Shown piece after piece: positions 1-10,632 of a stretch of DNA of 64,000 nucleotides. The notes under the pieces were generated by a model. The model had not been told where the DNA came from. It saw only the letters and a program-made list of their open reading frames with translations, and ran no database searches. A program made the translations under genes and the position numbers. The stretch spans positions 8,629,887 to 8,693,886 of the forward strand of contig CP034995.1 in assembly GCA_004026145.2 (NCBI GenBank). Direction: 5' to 3'. Source of the stretch: Takifugu bimaculatus. Its lineage: Eukaryota > Chordata > Actinopteri > Tetraodontiformes > Tetraodontidae. Numbering within the stretch: position 1 is the stretch's first letter; every line of letters begins with the position of its first letter.

Positions 1-319
1 GACGTTTTGCAAGGAGGCCGTGACAGGAAACAGCAGCCTGGCGGCAGCGGCGAGTAACGGCATGAACCCGGCAGGCCTGACTGTGAGAAAACCTGCTGCT
101 TGTCGTATTTTTACAGATGAAAGCGTTTGATCAGCTTCGCTTAATGAGACGTAACCGCACGTCTGTTCCAGGTGCACCGGCGAGCAGTACCTTGAGTACC
201 TGGGAATAGAGTACTCCACCTGGGGCCTGTGGGTGAACCACGTGGCCCTGACCGCCATGATGCTCGCTTTCCTCCTCATCGCCTACCTGAAACTACGATA
301 CATCAAGAAATTCTCTTAA
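1..319 (+). CDS. abcg2: ABCG2-type half transporter, C-terminal end (partial)
   Basis: This is the 3' end of an ATP-binding cassette subfamily G member 2 half transporter, a plasma-membrane efflux pump for xenobiotics and urate. Two exons are visible. Exon A (1-82, cut by the window edge) reads from base 5 as FCKEAVTGNSS and ends GLT before the donor gtgaga. The last exon (172 or 173 to 319) reads CTGEQYLEYLGIEYSTWGLW, then one hydrophobic membrane segment and the terminal KKFS. That matches the last extracellular loop, the last transmembrane helix and the basic C-terminal tail of ABCG2. The frame does not join cleanly: exon A ends in phase 0, but the last exon reads correctly only if the G at 172 is skipped, so there may be one extra base in the GG at 171-172. 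Fish have several abcg2 paralogues and I cannot say which this is. The neighbour pkd2, tail to tail, is also the neighbour of human ABCG2. Confidence 0.85.
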
Positions 320-1658
320 AACTGCAGCTCTAAATCTTCTGCCTTTCACAAGCTTGACTAAAACGTTTGCTCTAAAAAACGTGCATTACTTTTTACAGGC
401 GTGCGTCTTTTGAGCGTATGTCAGCATTAAAAAATCAAAATCCCGTCCGAAACAACGCGCACGTGACATAAAACCCGATTACACAATCAAAACCGAACCA
501 GTGTTGATACAGATTTGGAGGAACAGATTTAAGAGGCATGAATATGCTTTTGGTCATTTTATTCATTAGAATTTTCTATCTTTGTACTTTTTCATTTCAT
601 ATCCAGACTTTTGTTTTTAGAATGATTATATCCATACTCACTCTTTTCAAAGAAAGAAACAATTTTCTATTTTCTCTATGTTGTATTTATCTATGAGCAT
701 ATTCAATGATTTAAGACTGCTTGTTATGTTTTCAAGAGCTTCTTCTAATGCTGCAATAATAATAATTTGGTTTGTTGTTAATTGTATGCAGTCTGGTTAT
801 TAACACAATGACAACCAAATTACACTATTAAATCTTCACCTCACGTATTGAAGATTATATAAAACTATATTTTTGAAAAATCTCCGCCATGATTGACCCT
901 GATTTAATCAAGATGAACCCTTGGTTATAATGGGACTTATATATAAAATAAGAATTACAAATACAACAAATTCATGTTTTATCAAAACTTTATTGTTGCC
1001 ATAACAGATTAAAGAACAAGATTGTAAAAAAGAGGAAAAATTACCGTACAACAACAATAAATGCATGGGTTTCCCATGAACAGTATGCACTCCAAATTGA
1101 AGTTTGTTTAACGTTACAATATATATATATACATATATATATATCATAAAACGATAATGAGATATTTAAATTGCATCCCTGTTGTAAAAATGATGAGTAA
1201 ATATGACAGAATGTGCCACACTTGTACCTACTACTGTACCTGCACTAAAATGTTGGAAATAATCAGCACTAGTGGTGGTTGTGGCCCAGCTGGTGATGGT
1301 GTAAATGCTAAAATGTGATTAAAGGTTAATAAAAGCAGCTGGGGAATGTTTCTTGTGAAGTATTAAAATCACACGCGGTGTATTCTGAGCAGAGGTGAAG
1401 CGTCAGTTCGTCAAGTTTTTACAGTTTAGGGAGGAATTTGTGGCTGCTTCCTACTGGAGCCTTGTTCACGTTAGGAACCTTCAGCATTAGAGCTGAGGTG
1501 CGTTTGATTGTTTTCACACCCCTGTAATACTGAGTCTGAACACGCTGGCGCCTTTCTTTGGGGTTTGTCCTTTTCTGCTGAGAAAAACAGTCCAACATCT
1601 TCATTTATGTGTGCCGAAGTAAATGTCTGTCAGGAGTTGAACATCCTGCCTGAGGTCC
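320..1658. other. Convergent 3' flanks of abcg2 and pkd2
   Basis: AT-rich sequence between two genes that end facing each other. It should hold both 3' untranslated regions. I see no coding exon. Possible poly(A) signals are ATTAAA near 427 and AATAAA at 1328-1333 for abcg2, and TTTATT at 989-994 (AATAAA on the minus strand) for pkd2. If the distal signals are used, the two transcripts overlap by about 340 bases. A short alternating TA run lies around 1120-1143. Confidence 0.5.
989..994 (-). terminator. Possible pkd2 poly(A) signal
   Basis: TTTATT on the plus strand reads AATAAA on the pkd2 strand, 665 bases beyond the pkd2 stop. Hexamers like this occur by chance in AT-rich DNA, so this is only a candidate. 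Confidence 0.35.
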
Positions 1659-4600
1659 TCACACGTGGCTGCTTCCGTTTGTGACCGTGTCGAGGCCGTC
1701 GGTGGACATGGATGAAGATGGACGGGGTCGGGGCCCAACGGGAGTGGCGGGCTGTGGGTGGCTGACCTGTGAGCCCATATCGTCACACTCCCATCGCTCC
1801 AGTTCCTCTCTCACCAGCCTCTCCATCTGCTCCCTGTGGGCGTCTGTGTCACGTCCCAGACGCTCATCCTGACAGCAGAAACATGTTACTGTTAATCTGG
1901 ATTTACTGGAACCATAACACGCAACATTACTTATAATGTACACAGTAAAGCCAAAATTCCTACAGCTGCGATCACAGGATTGACCACATGGGGGCAGCAT
2001 AAACAAACTGAGATAATAAAGTGAGTTCAATAATTATGGCTATTGTTTAGTTTGACTGTGTATTTATAATTTCGACAACACGATCAGATAATTTTTTTCA
2101 AAGTTTACTGACCTTTGTTATGTGAAATTATTGACACCATAGATGCATCAAAACGACCTCTCACCTCCATGACGCCATCCAGCAGCCTGCCCAGGCACGT
2201 CTCTTCTCTTGACCTTGGCCCTCTCCATGGCTTCTAGCTTCACGATCACGGCATCGATCTTGGACACGATGCTGCCGATGGAGTGCTCCATCCTGTCCAC
2301 ACGTCTCACCAGCCTGCAAGACAGAGTGTCATGAAAGACATCGTACTGGCCTCATCCTTTAACATGTAAAATACAGTCCTGAGAGTACGTGAAAAGCAGT
2401 TGCTGTTTTCTTTTTCAACCACATTATTTATGACAGCAAAAGCTACATACACTTGAAATTCTTCATAGGAAACGCCGCCTGAGCTGCTGCCACGGCGACG
2501 AGAGCTGTGTCCGCTGTCCTCGTCGTCGTCCTCCTCCGAGTCCTCCTGCGTACGTGGGAAGCTCCGCCCACTGATGGGTCGAGTCAGCGAGTTGCGTTCC
2601 AGCTCCAAGTCCTCCTGCCATGAAGCACCCATGTCATGAAAAATGCGTGTTTCAGTCCAAACCGCGGAATTGTGACGTTGTCCCGTCACTCACTCTCTCT
2701 TTCTCCAGGTCGTCTCTCATTTGCTGGTGTTCGTGTTCCGTCAGCTCCTGATCGCCTTCCTGATCGTACTTAGCAAAGATGGCCTGAATCTCTGCATCCG
2801 TGTGGCCCTTCCTGAGGGCGAAGACACTCATGAAATATGAACATTTCCAAGGAAATATTGAGTGAGAGAATCAGAAGAGTTTCAGGTTTGTTTTACCCTT
2901 TCAGATCCTGACGGAGTTCGTCCAAATTCAATTTGCCGCCGGCCTGACGTAGACTGTCAGTGATGTCATCTACAGCTGTCTTCTTCAGCCTCAGCTTCAT
3001 CAAAGCTTTGTTACATCCCTGAGAGAAACAGCGAGACCGATGCACCAAAGCCACATTAAAACTCCCCTTCAGATCCCAAACGATGGTGACTGAGATTACA
3101 AGAAGAGATTAACACCTTCTTAATGAAGTCGGTCATTTCCATCTCGGACCGTTGCTGCGACATGTCGGCCTTCACCTCCGAATAAGTGTCATTGATGATG
3201 GCGAGGAACATGTTCTGTATGGACAGAAGGCGAATCGTGAGGGGCATGCAGCAGATCCACACAAACTTGGTAGCTCGCAATGGTCCGGATAGTCCTACCT
3301 ACCATGAGAATGAAGAAAATGAAGAAGACAAAGGTTGTGAAGTAGATGGGTCCAAGCACCGGATTGGCCTCTTCAATTTCTGAGAACTCAAAGTCTCCCA
3401 GAATGATCCGGAACTGAGTGAATCTGCAGACGGAAAACACAGTTTAACGACAGGAAGCAGGCTTTCGTGCATCTGTGCACTGTTGTTTTTATGGTCTCAC
3501 ATGCTGGCCTGGAAAGTGCTGAAATCATCGACTTGGGTTCCAAACACCAAATAGGCGAGCTGAGCGTAGGCCAGGAAGATGATGAAGAACATGATGGCGA
3601 AACCCACAAGGTCCTTGGCACAGCGAGACATAGTGGTGGTGAGCTGACTCATGGTCTTGTTGAGGTTGATGAACTTAAAAAGCTGAGAGGAAAAGAAGGG
3701 CTCGTCATCGTCAACACCAACTCTGCTCCAGTCAGATGGACTGTGAAGCAGATGCGACTTTATACCTTCACCCAAGAAAAAAAGACAATGATGGCAGCCA
3801 CGTTGTTGAACTGGACCTGCAGGTGGGCTAAAGACCCAAAGCTGGGGTGAGCAGTGTGGTTCTCCAGCAGACCTTTGAGAAGTTTTCCAACCATGGCTGT
3901 TCTGGTGATGTTCATGATGATGGCAATGACACTCAGCTGCGAAAAGAGCAGGAATTTCTCACCTTCAATCAATCGGGACTAAAAAAGTGATCCTATAATA
4001 TGATGTCTGCTGCATACCACGATGATGAGAACATCCAGGCAGTTCCACAAGCTCCTGAAGTAATGGAGACGGTGGATACGGATCTCCAGCACTTCCTCCA
4101 CTATGTAGTACAGGATGAATAAACTGAACGCCACCTCACACAGGCCCACAAAGTAGTCCCAGCTGGACATGTATCGAATCAGACGCACAGTCTGGAACTG
4201 CCAGGAGGTCAACACCCCCCCAGTAGCAGGAAACTCCACCAACAACCTGAGGCATGCAGCAAGTGTATCAGATTTTCATTCTTCTCCGGGATCTCTGTAA
4301 AACCTGCGCTTTTGCTTCTCACCTGACAATACAAAATAGGTTGATGTTTCCATTGTAGACGGAGAAATCCAGAAACACGGCTCTGGTTCCTCTGTCCAGC
4401 CACAGGTGCTCTCTGAGAAGCTGCAGCTTGGTCATCGATTCCTCTTTTGTTCGAGACAGATCTTGGTAGTAGCCCCCACCTCCGTACTTAGACACCTGTC
4501 CCCAGTAACTGCTCCCGTTGACCTCGGTCTCGCTCGCGTACACCCACCTATGACACAGCAGGAAGTAGAGCAGCACGTAGTCATCGGGAGTAAGATCAAA

Positions 4601-6895
4601 TATTACACAATTATGCTTCTCTTGGACTTACGCGGTTCCATTCTTGGGGCCAAAGGAGGCAGTGTCCTCATTAGATGGGGTGTAGAGGTTGTAGCATTCC
4701 AGAACTTCTCCCTTCAGGTCTTGGTGGATGGAGCAGGACTCGTTGCGAACTTTGACCTGCCGCAGCCGCGGTACCCCAAGGAGGAGGTTCTCATAGTAGA
4801 TGAGGCTCTGATTCTCCGGCAGGCTCTTGTTGTTGTACCATACTTCCCAGTACATGCCATTGAGGAAAGGCCCCTCTGTGAACTACAGTCCGAATGAGCA
4901 TGCAAATGACGTCAGGCGATATTTTCATCATTTGCTTCTTAATACCGTCTCTTTTTTGGCTAACCTAAAAATGTATGAGCTTAACATGTAGATTATCATA
5001 TAGATTATATTAAATAAATAGAGTTGAGGCAGTTGTCTTCTCTTTTCCTGGTTTTAGGCTAACTAGATGCTAAAGTTAACATTATATCCATTGAAAACTT
5101 AGGAGAGAAGAATTAAAGTTCTCAACAAGAAAGGAACTGGTACATCAGAAATTGTTCAATGGATCCTAGCTAAAAAACAAAAAAGCATCTGAAGCATTTT
5201 CACCTTCCAGAATTCCTCCATTGTTGCCAGGCTTCTGAAGGTGGCTGGATCCCCAGGAGACAGCGGCGTGTCCAGGAACAGCTGAGACATGACTTTGGTG
5301 TAATAGTACATATTAGCACTAACCATCCCATAGGTCACTGTAAAGGAAATGACAACATTGGGAACATTACAACTAAAGCGAATAGGTTGAAAACCAAATG
5401 AAACTTAATTTGGTTTCATTTGTGCGTTCTGTTCTTCATAGTATTGAATATCTACGAGGAAGTGCATATGGAAACTGCTTTTAAAAGACCAGCTCTGGCT
5501 GCCATAATCCACTCTGCTAGAAAGCCATTTCCTGATCCACCCAAAACCGTAATTTGGCTCTTTTGTAACTGCAGCAAAGAGGAAAGAGCCGAAACTTCCA
5601 TTTCTCTGCATCCTGCGGATCCTAAATGTTGTTTTTTTTTGCCGCCCCAGCATGCAGCCATCCCATTAATGAGTGAGAGGTTTGAATCCACTGTTATGGG
5701 TTCTAAACTCAGCTGCCAAAGGTCAGGTCAGGCTGGCTCAACGTTCAATATTTACCCACATATTCAATAAAAACTGTTTAGAAAGAGCAGAACAGGGTCA
5801 GGACTGCAAGATTAATATTGAAATAACAAAATATAAGGCTAATTGTGCAGACACATCAGTCCAAGGAACAATAATAATAATCAAGGACGTGGACTTATGT
5901 TAATACCGTAGGACACGTCAAAAGTTTACTTACAGATACAAATAGTGACGAGGAATGCGATGTACGTGATCATCTCCCTCAGTATGTTCCGGAGGTACCT
6001 TTCACGGCTGCTGTCGCTGTCCTCCATCAGCTCGGTGCCCCACAGAACTGCAGACAAGAAGTTCTCAGCTCGGTTGGCGACAAAACGGGAAACTATTTAC
6101 ATTACAGATGCCTGAGATGTTATCAATGTAACATGTAAATAACAATGAATTAATAAGACGTGGTGCATTTTGGATTTAAGAAATTGATCAGGTCGAAAAT
6201 ATGTCATCTTTTATAAACATAAATAGTTAGAACTACCTTTTTTCTAAATGACCCACCACAAAACAGAAATATTATGCTATGTTTTTAGGTATATTTCTTA
6301 TTATTTTAATAGTGAGTATTGTGCAAAGTAGTGGTTACATAACTATGCAGCCTCAAGTTGTTTATGTAATAAATATGTTTTAAAGACTTAATGTACAGAT
6401 TAATGCATTTTTATGCGCAAAGATTGTTTTTTTTTTTCTTTGGTTAAAAACGTATAAAGCATTAAAAAGCGACTGACTTCTGATCTTCTGGAGGATTTGC
6501 TTCATGCAGCTGCGTCGCTGGTGACTCTCCTGCTGTTGGGTGTCCACCGTCGGGGTCGGGTACAGTCCTCCTCGGGGAGCGTGGGTGCCGCCGCCGCCGC
6601 CGCCGGTGAAGCTTCCCAGGCCGCTGCTGCAGCTGCTGCCGGAGGCCGTGGAAGCGGACCTCCTCCCGGGACTAGCCGGAGGCCAGTCTGCTTCCATGAT
6701 CCCATCCTCGTGCTCAAACCCGGGGTTATCTCGGCTCCACGCTTGTCTGGATGGCGGAGACGGAGTGCCAATCACTCCCCCGAGACCCAGGTCTTGGTGC
6801 CGGATGTTTTCCATCTCTATCCCCTCGCCGGACTCGAGCCCGTGCGGCATCCTGGCGGCCGGGCTCTGCTGCGGTCGGACTCGGGATGAACTCAT
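1659..6895 (-). CDS. pkd2: Polycystin-2 (TRPP2) cation channel, complete coding region in 15 exons
   Basis: Polycystin-2 is a Ca2+-permeable TRP channel of cilia and ER that partners polycystin-1; loss causes polycystic kidney disease. Exons on the minus strand: 6895-6478, 6047-5934, 5337-5204, 4882-4632, 4547-4323, 4246-4018, 3936-3766, 3682-3501, 3423-3303, 3214-3116, 3018-2897, 2811-2694, 2614-2451, 2313-2165, 1868-1659. The corrected protein is about 901 residues. Visible: an RVxP ciliary targeting motif (SRVRPQ) at the N-terminus; TM1 near residues 166-187; the long extracellular polycystin domain containing ENLLLGVPR; five further membrane segments; the pore filter LGD near 583-585; an EF-hand loop near 705-716 (DQEGDQELTEHE); the acidic cluster SEEDDDEDSGHSS, which in mammals is a CK2/PACS site; and a C-terminal coiled coil. 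All junctions agree in phase except exon 14, which is one base too long (GG at 2194-2195). Without that base it reads RRDVLGRLLDGVME like the mammalian protein. The start ATG sits in a good Kozak context. Confidence 0.96.
4900..4914 (+). promoter_or_regulatory. Fused octamer and CRE motifs in pkd2 intron 3
   Basis: Bases 4900-4907 are ATGCAAAT, the POU/Oct octamer, and 4907-4914 are TGACGTCA, the full palindromic cAMP response element; they share the T at 4907. The site lies 18 bases upstream (gene sense: 5') of pkd2 exon 4, inside intron 3. Motif match only; no proof of function. Confidence 0.35.
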
Positions 6896-7963
6896 GGTCC
6901 AGTTGTGTGGGAAAGTTATCCGAGCATCTAAAGGCCTTCCGTGACTTAGAAAACTTTCATCCTGTTGGTGTTTGGGTGAAATTATACGCAAAATCAGCCA
7001 AATGGATCAGTGAAGTCGATGCTGCGCAATCAGGACTTTCCGTTAGTTATCCTGCTCGTCATAGCAGCACCAGTGGGTTTAAATCTCACCAAACTGCTGG
7101 AATTCTTTCCTTTCGTCTCCAAAATAGGCCCGGATATGTACAAAATGTCCTTATAGCGTTATGGCTGCGTCACAAATGCTATTTTATGGTGGCGGAGGCC
7201 AAATTGAGATGTTTAGGTGGAAGAAGAAGGAGCCTTTTCTCGCCTCGGGACAGCCATCTTGTTCCTGAAATGTTCTCCCCCAAAAAACCTCCTTCTCCAA
7301 AGTTCTGGACTCGAATTACATTAGAAGCCACGGCGTCGCATTAAATAATGGAAAAACCTTTTCTTTACCGACAAAACCAGTGGAAAAAAAAAAAAACCTT
7401 TTATGACGTCTTTTCCTAAAACGAATAACTTCAATATTTCTGTTATTATATCGTTATAAAAGTTTCTGACGATTTTTAAATAATTGTATGAAAGCGATCA
7501 AAATAATAATAACATGTTTTAGACCGCATTTAAAGTACTATTAAATTGATTACGTCTTTTAAAGTCTATGTTTGGGTCGGGGTTGCTATGACAACGAGGA
7601 GGCGCTCCAAGGCCATCTTTTCAGCAACAGCGCATCGATTTTCTTTTGGTATTTCTGAAATTGTAACAATCCACGCTATTTCTCACGTTTTGTCTTTTTA
7701 CACAAGCACAAGGATTTATAATGAAATTACATGTTGACTGTGAGTAATTTCTAGTTACACCTTTGTACCAAGAAAGAAATTGGTCAATTGTGTGGTAACA
7801 TGTGCTAAAGACACGTTGCCATTTATAAATCCTTGAAAGATAAACTCAAAGAAACATTATTATTCCTAACAATAACGATAATTCTAATGAAACGATTTTT
7901 TTAAATTCAGAAACCGATTCAATGGTACGTGCTTTTTCCAAAAGGTGTAAATGCACCATTTGA

Positions 7964-7976
7964 CCACTTGGTGGCG
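7964..7976 (+). promoter_or_regulatory. CTCF-like motif
   Basis: CCACTTGGTGGCG matches the core CCASYAGRKGGCR at 12 of 13 positions. One-mismatch matches are expected once or twice by chance in 64 kb on both strands, so this is weak evidence of an insulator between pkd2 and g3bp2. Confidence 0.25.
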
Positions 7977-8689
7977 TCTTATGCCCGTGCATGATTAACG
8001 AGGATTGGTGCGCGATTTTGTTCCAAGGCAAAAATGCATGAATGAAGGGATTTCGTTGTGTTGGCAGCTGTCGACACTTTCAGCCCGTTCACACCATAGC
8101 AAACCAAATTCACACACAATTTGAAGCTTTAATTCAAATTTAGAGCCACAGACCAAACACGGATGTAACATATACTGTATTTGATTATGTGGTATAACGA
8201 TGTAAATATGGCAAGATTGATTCTAGTAAGAAAAATACCTAAGTTTATTCTAGATCAGATCGACATTTATTCTGCTGCCCAATTTAAGTTCCAGTTAAAT
8301 TCACTGCCAGACCAGAATGATACGCTGCATTTGAAAATTTAGAATCAAGACGGTCAATCAATAAGAGTTATTCTTCAAAATACGTCACTTTAAAATCCAC
8401 ATTTCGGTGTGTGCAAATTGCATGAAAGAAACAAGCAGACCATTAACCCACGTACTGTGGGTTCAACATATGCATATACATTAAACAGGTAGCTGTGATA
8501 CAAGGCTACTAGGTAGGTCAAAGTCCCTCTGTCCTAGATCCGGAACGTCTCCATATGGAATCAGCTTTTCCTTTGCCCATTATCAACATTTCCGGAAAAA
8601 GTAATTAAAAAGTATTCCTAACTTGTTATTTTGCTAAAAGCCAATCAACAAACAAACAAACGCTTTCATCGCCATAGTCACAAGCGCGC

Positions 8690-9010
8690 AGTGCAATATG
8701 GGAAATATCATGCCCAGCGGCTCAATGTTTGGGGGCGTGGTCGCCATCCGACGTCATAATTTATGCTGCCCAGTGTAAAGATTTAATTGGCTGCTTTTCT
8801 GTGATGGGGGTTCCCTGCCCCAGATCGCAGGGGTAAAACAATAAATACAAGCTATCGTTACGAGTCTTCAATCGCTGGTACAGCGGAGATCCGAAACTGT
8901 TAGAGGAGGGGAAAGTACTACAATATACTTTTTGGCATACATTTCCAAACAATACATAAAAGATTATTTATTACATTCAAGGCTTTCTACGTAGCTAGGT
9001 CATTCATAAG
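8690..9010 (+). promoter_or_regulatory. Probable g3bp2 promoter and non-coding first exon
   Basis: A CRE-like GACGTCA (about 8750-8756) and an inverted CCAAT box (ATTGG near 8785) precede a strong splice donor, ATAAG/gtaagt, at 9010/9011. The first coding exon of g3bp2 begins only a few bases before its ATG at 10633, after the acceptor-like tttaccaaag, so an upstream non-coding exon is required and this is the best candidate. No transcript evidence is available. Confidence 0.35.
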
Positions 9011-10632
9011 GTAAGTTAGCCATTTTTGATGCTAAATTAGCCATGAGACCTGCAGGGAGAGCTAGCGTAAACCATAGAAGTTGACGTTAGCTGTATTGTA
9101 CAGCAAAACCACGATTAATTCGTAGATCGAAAAGATTAGTTAATTGATATTTGCTGTGGGTGGTGGCTATACACATTGTCCCTTGTGCCATCAGTTTTTC
9201 CAGTAACGTGCATTAGTAAGATGTCCCTTTGTTTAATACAAGATAGCATAGCACTTAACTCGTCTCATGACGGTTTTGACATTCGTGGGTAATTTGTGGG
9301 CAAAGTCCGAGTTAATGGCCGAACATATTTTTACGTGATGTTATGTTGCAGAAAGACAGATTAATGTCAATATATGAGCCACGATTGTATGATATCAATA
9401 CACTATGTTTGAAAACTACATTGCTTATCACCAGACCAATGGATTTACCCATCTATTGATGCCCTCCTCTATGAAAGCACTACAAAGTGACGCTGTCAAG
9501 TGTTTTTTCCAATGTCGACAAAACCACCGAAATGATAATCATGTGTGATAAATGTGCACATTGTGAAAAATGAGCGCCAGTGATCTGACAACACCGGGTG
9601 TAGGAATATCGACGACGCCACAAGTCGGCTAACGGTTGCTAGCTAACCAAAAGTGTCGCGAGCTTGGCGTTGCTTTCAAGTATGCTGGGCTAATATTAGC
9701 TTGTTAGCAAGATGAGGGCCGACGTTTAAATTCGTGTTTTTAACAGTGTAGACAAGGCAACCTTGCTGACAGTGTAAATACGCGATGTCCCGGAAATGAA
9801 TATAAACTACGCATAAAATACAGAAGGTGGAAAGCAACGGGATAAAAATGATCATGCGACAGATGTGGGGGGGTAAACGGCTAAAAGGTGTTAGCGTTGA
9901 CATAAAAGGCTTTGTTGCTTTGTTGTTTACATCAAATCCTTTGGCCAGTTATTCACAGCGCAAAGGCGACGCGTGCCGCGTATAGAGGGAAAACTCCGAG
10001 GATCAAGGATTTCGGTTGGTTTTAAGTTTCTTTTCTCCTATCAAAACACCTGCACCATTCGCTCGTCCATCTACCCGTAGCCGGTTTCCCTCTTTGTCTC
10101 ATTGGATGAACTTGATGGCGCAGTTAGCTTGTGTGGTAGCCAGATAGCTAAACCATCAGCTGTGGAGAACCTACAATAAGATTCACGATTAGAAGAAACC
10201 TTCGTCTGAAATGGTGCAACGACTTGGTGTTGATGCGAAAGTCGTGATCGACCCTTCAGATTCACTTTCTGTATTTGTTCCGTGAAAACGGAAGCTGCAG
10301 TGAACATGTGGTCTAATAATGATAATAATTAAGCTGCAATTGAAAGTGGTTTTTTTTCGTGTATATCTTTTATCAAATTATGACGTGGAACCTAAATGAC
10401 CTGGCATCCAACAAAGGTTATGTGAAAATTTGCTTAGAATCCCCAGAATCTGCTCAGGCTCTTACTGAAACCTTTGTCTTCATTTTCACTTTTCTAATTG
10501 GATTCCTGTCGAGCAATACGAGCTGCTTTGATGTTGCTACCATGTCTAAAAGGAGTCACATTTAGCACGATGCCAATAACTACGGTTATGTCTGCCTATA
10601 TATTTCAGCACTTATAATTGTTTACCAAAGAA

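Larger units (their letters stand above)
6896..10632. other. Intergenic region between pkd2 and g3bp2 (head to head) with 5' untranslated parts
   Basis: Holds the pkd2 5' untranslated region and promoter at the left end, and the g3bp2 promoter and non-coding first exon towards 8.7-9.0 kb. The rest of 9.0-10.6 kb is probably the first g3bp2 intron. Two inverted AAGATGGC motifs (YY1-like) lie near 7250-7258 and 7611-7619, and a CTCF-like motif lies at 7964-7976. I found no additional coding exon. Confidence 0.5.

Noticed and set aside
3467..4897. Plus-strand open frames of 127 and 163 codons
   Set aside because: They are antisense to pkd2 exons 4-8, whose splice phases and domain sequence are unambiguous.
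6497..7344. Plus-strand open frames opposite pkd2 exon 1
   Set aside because: Shadows of the GC-rich first exon of pkd2 on the other strand.
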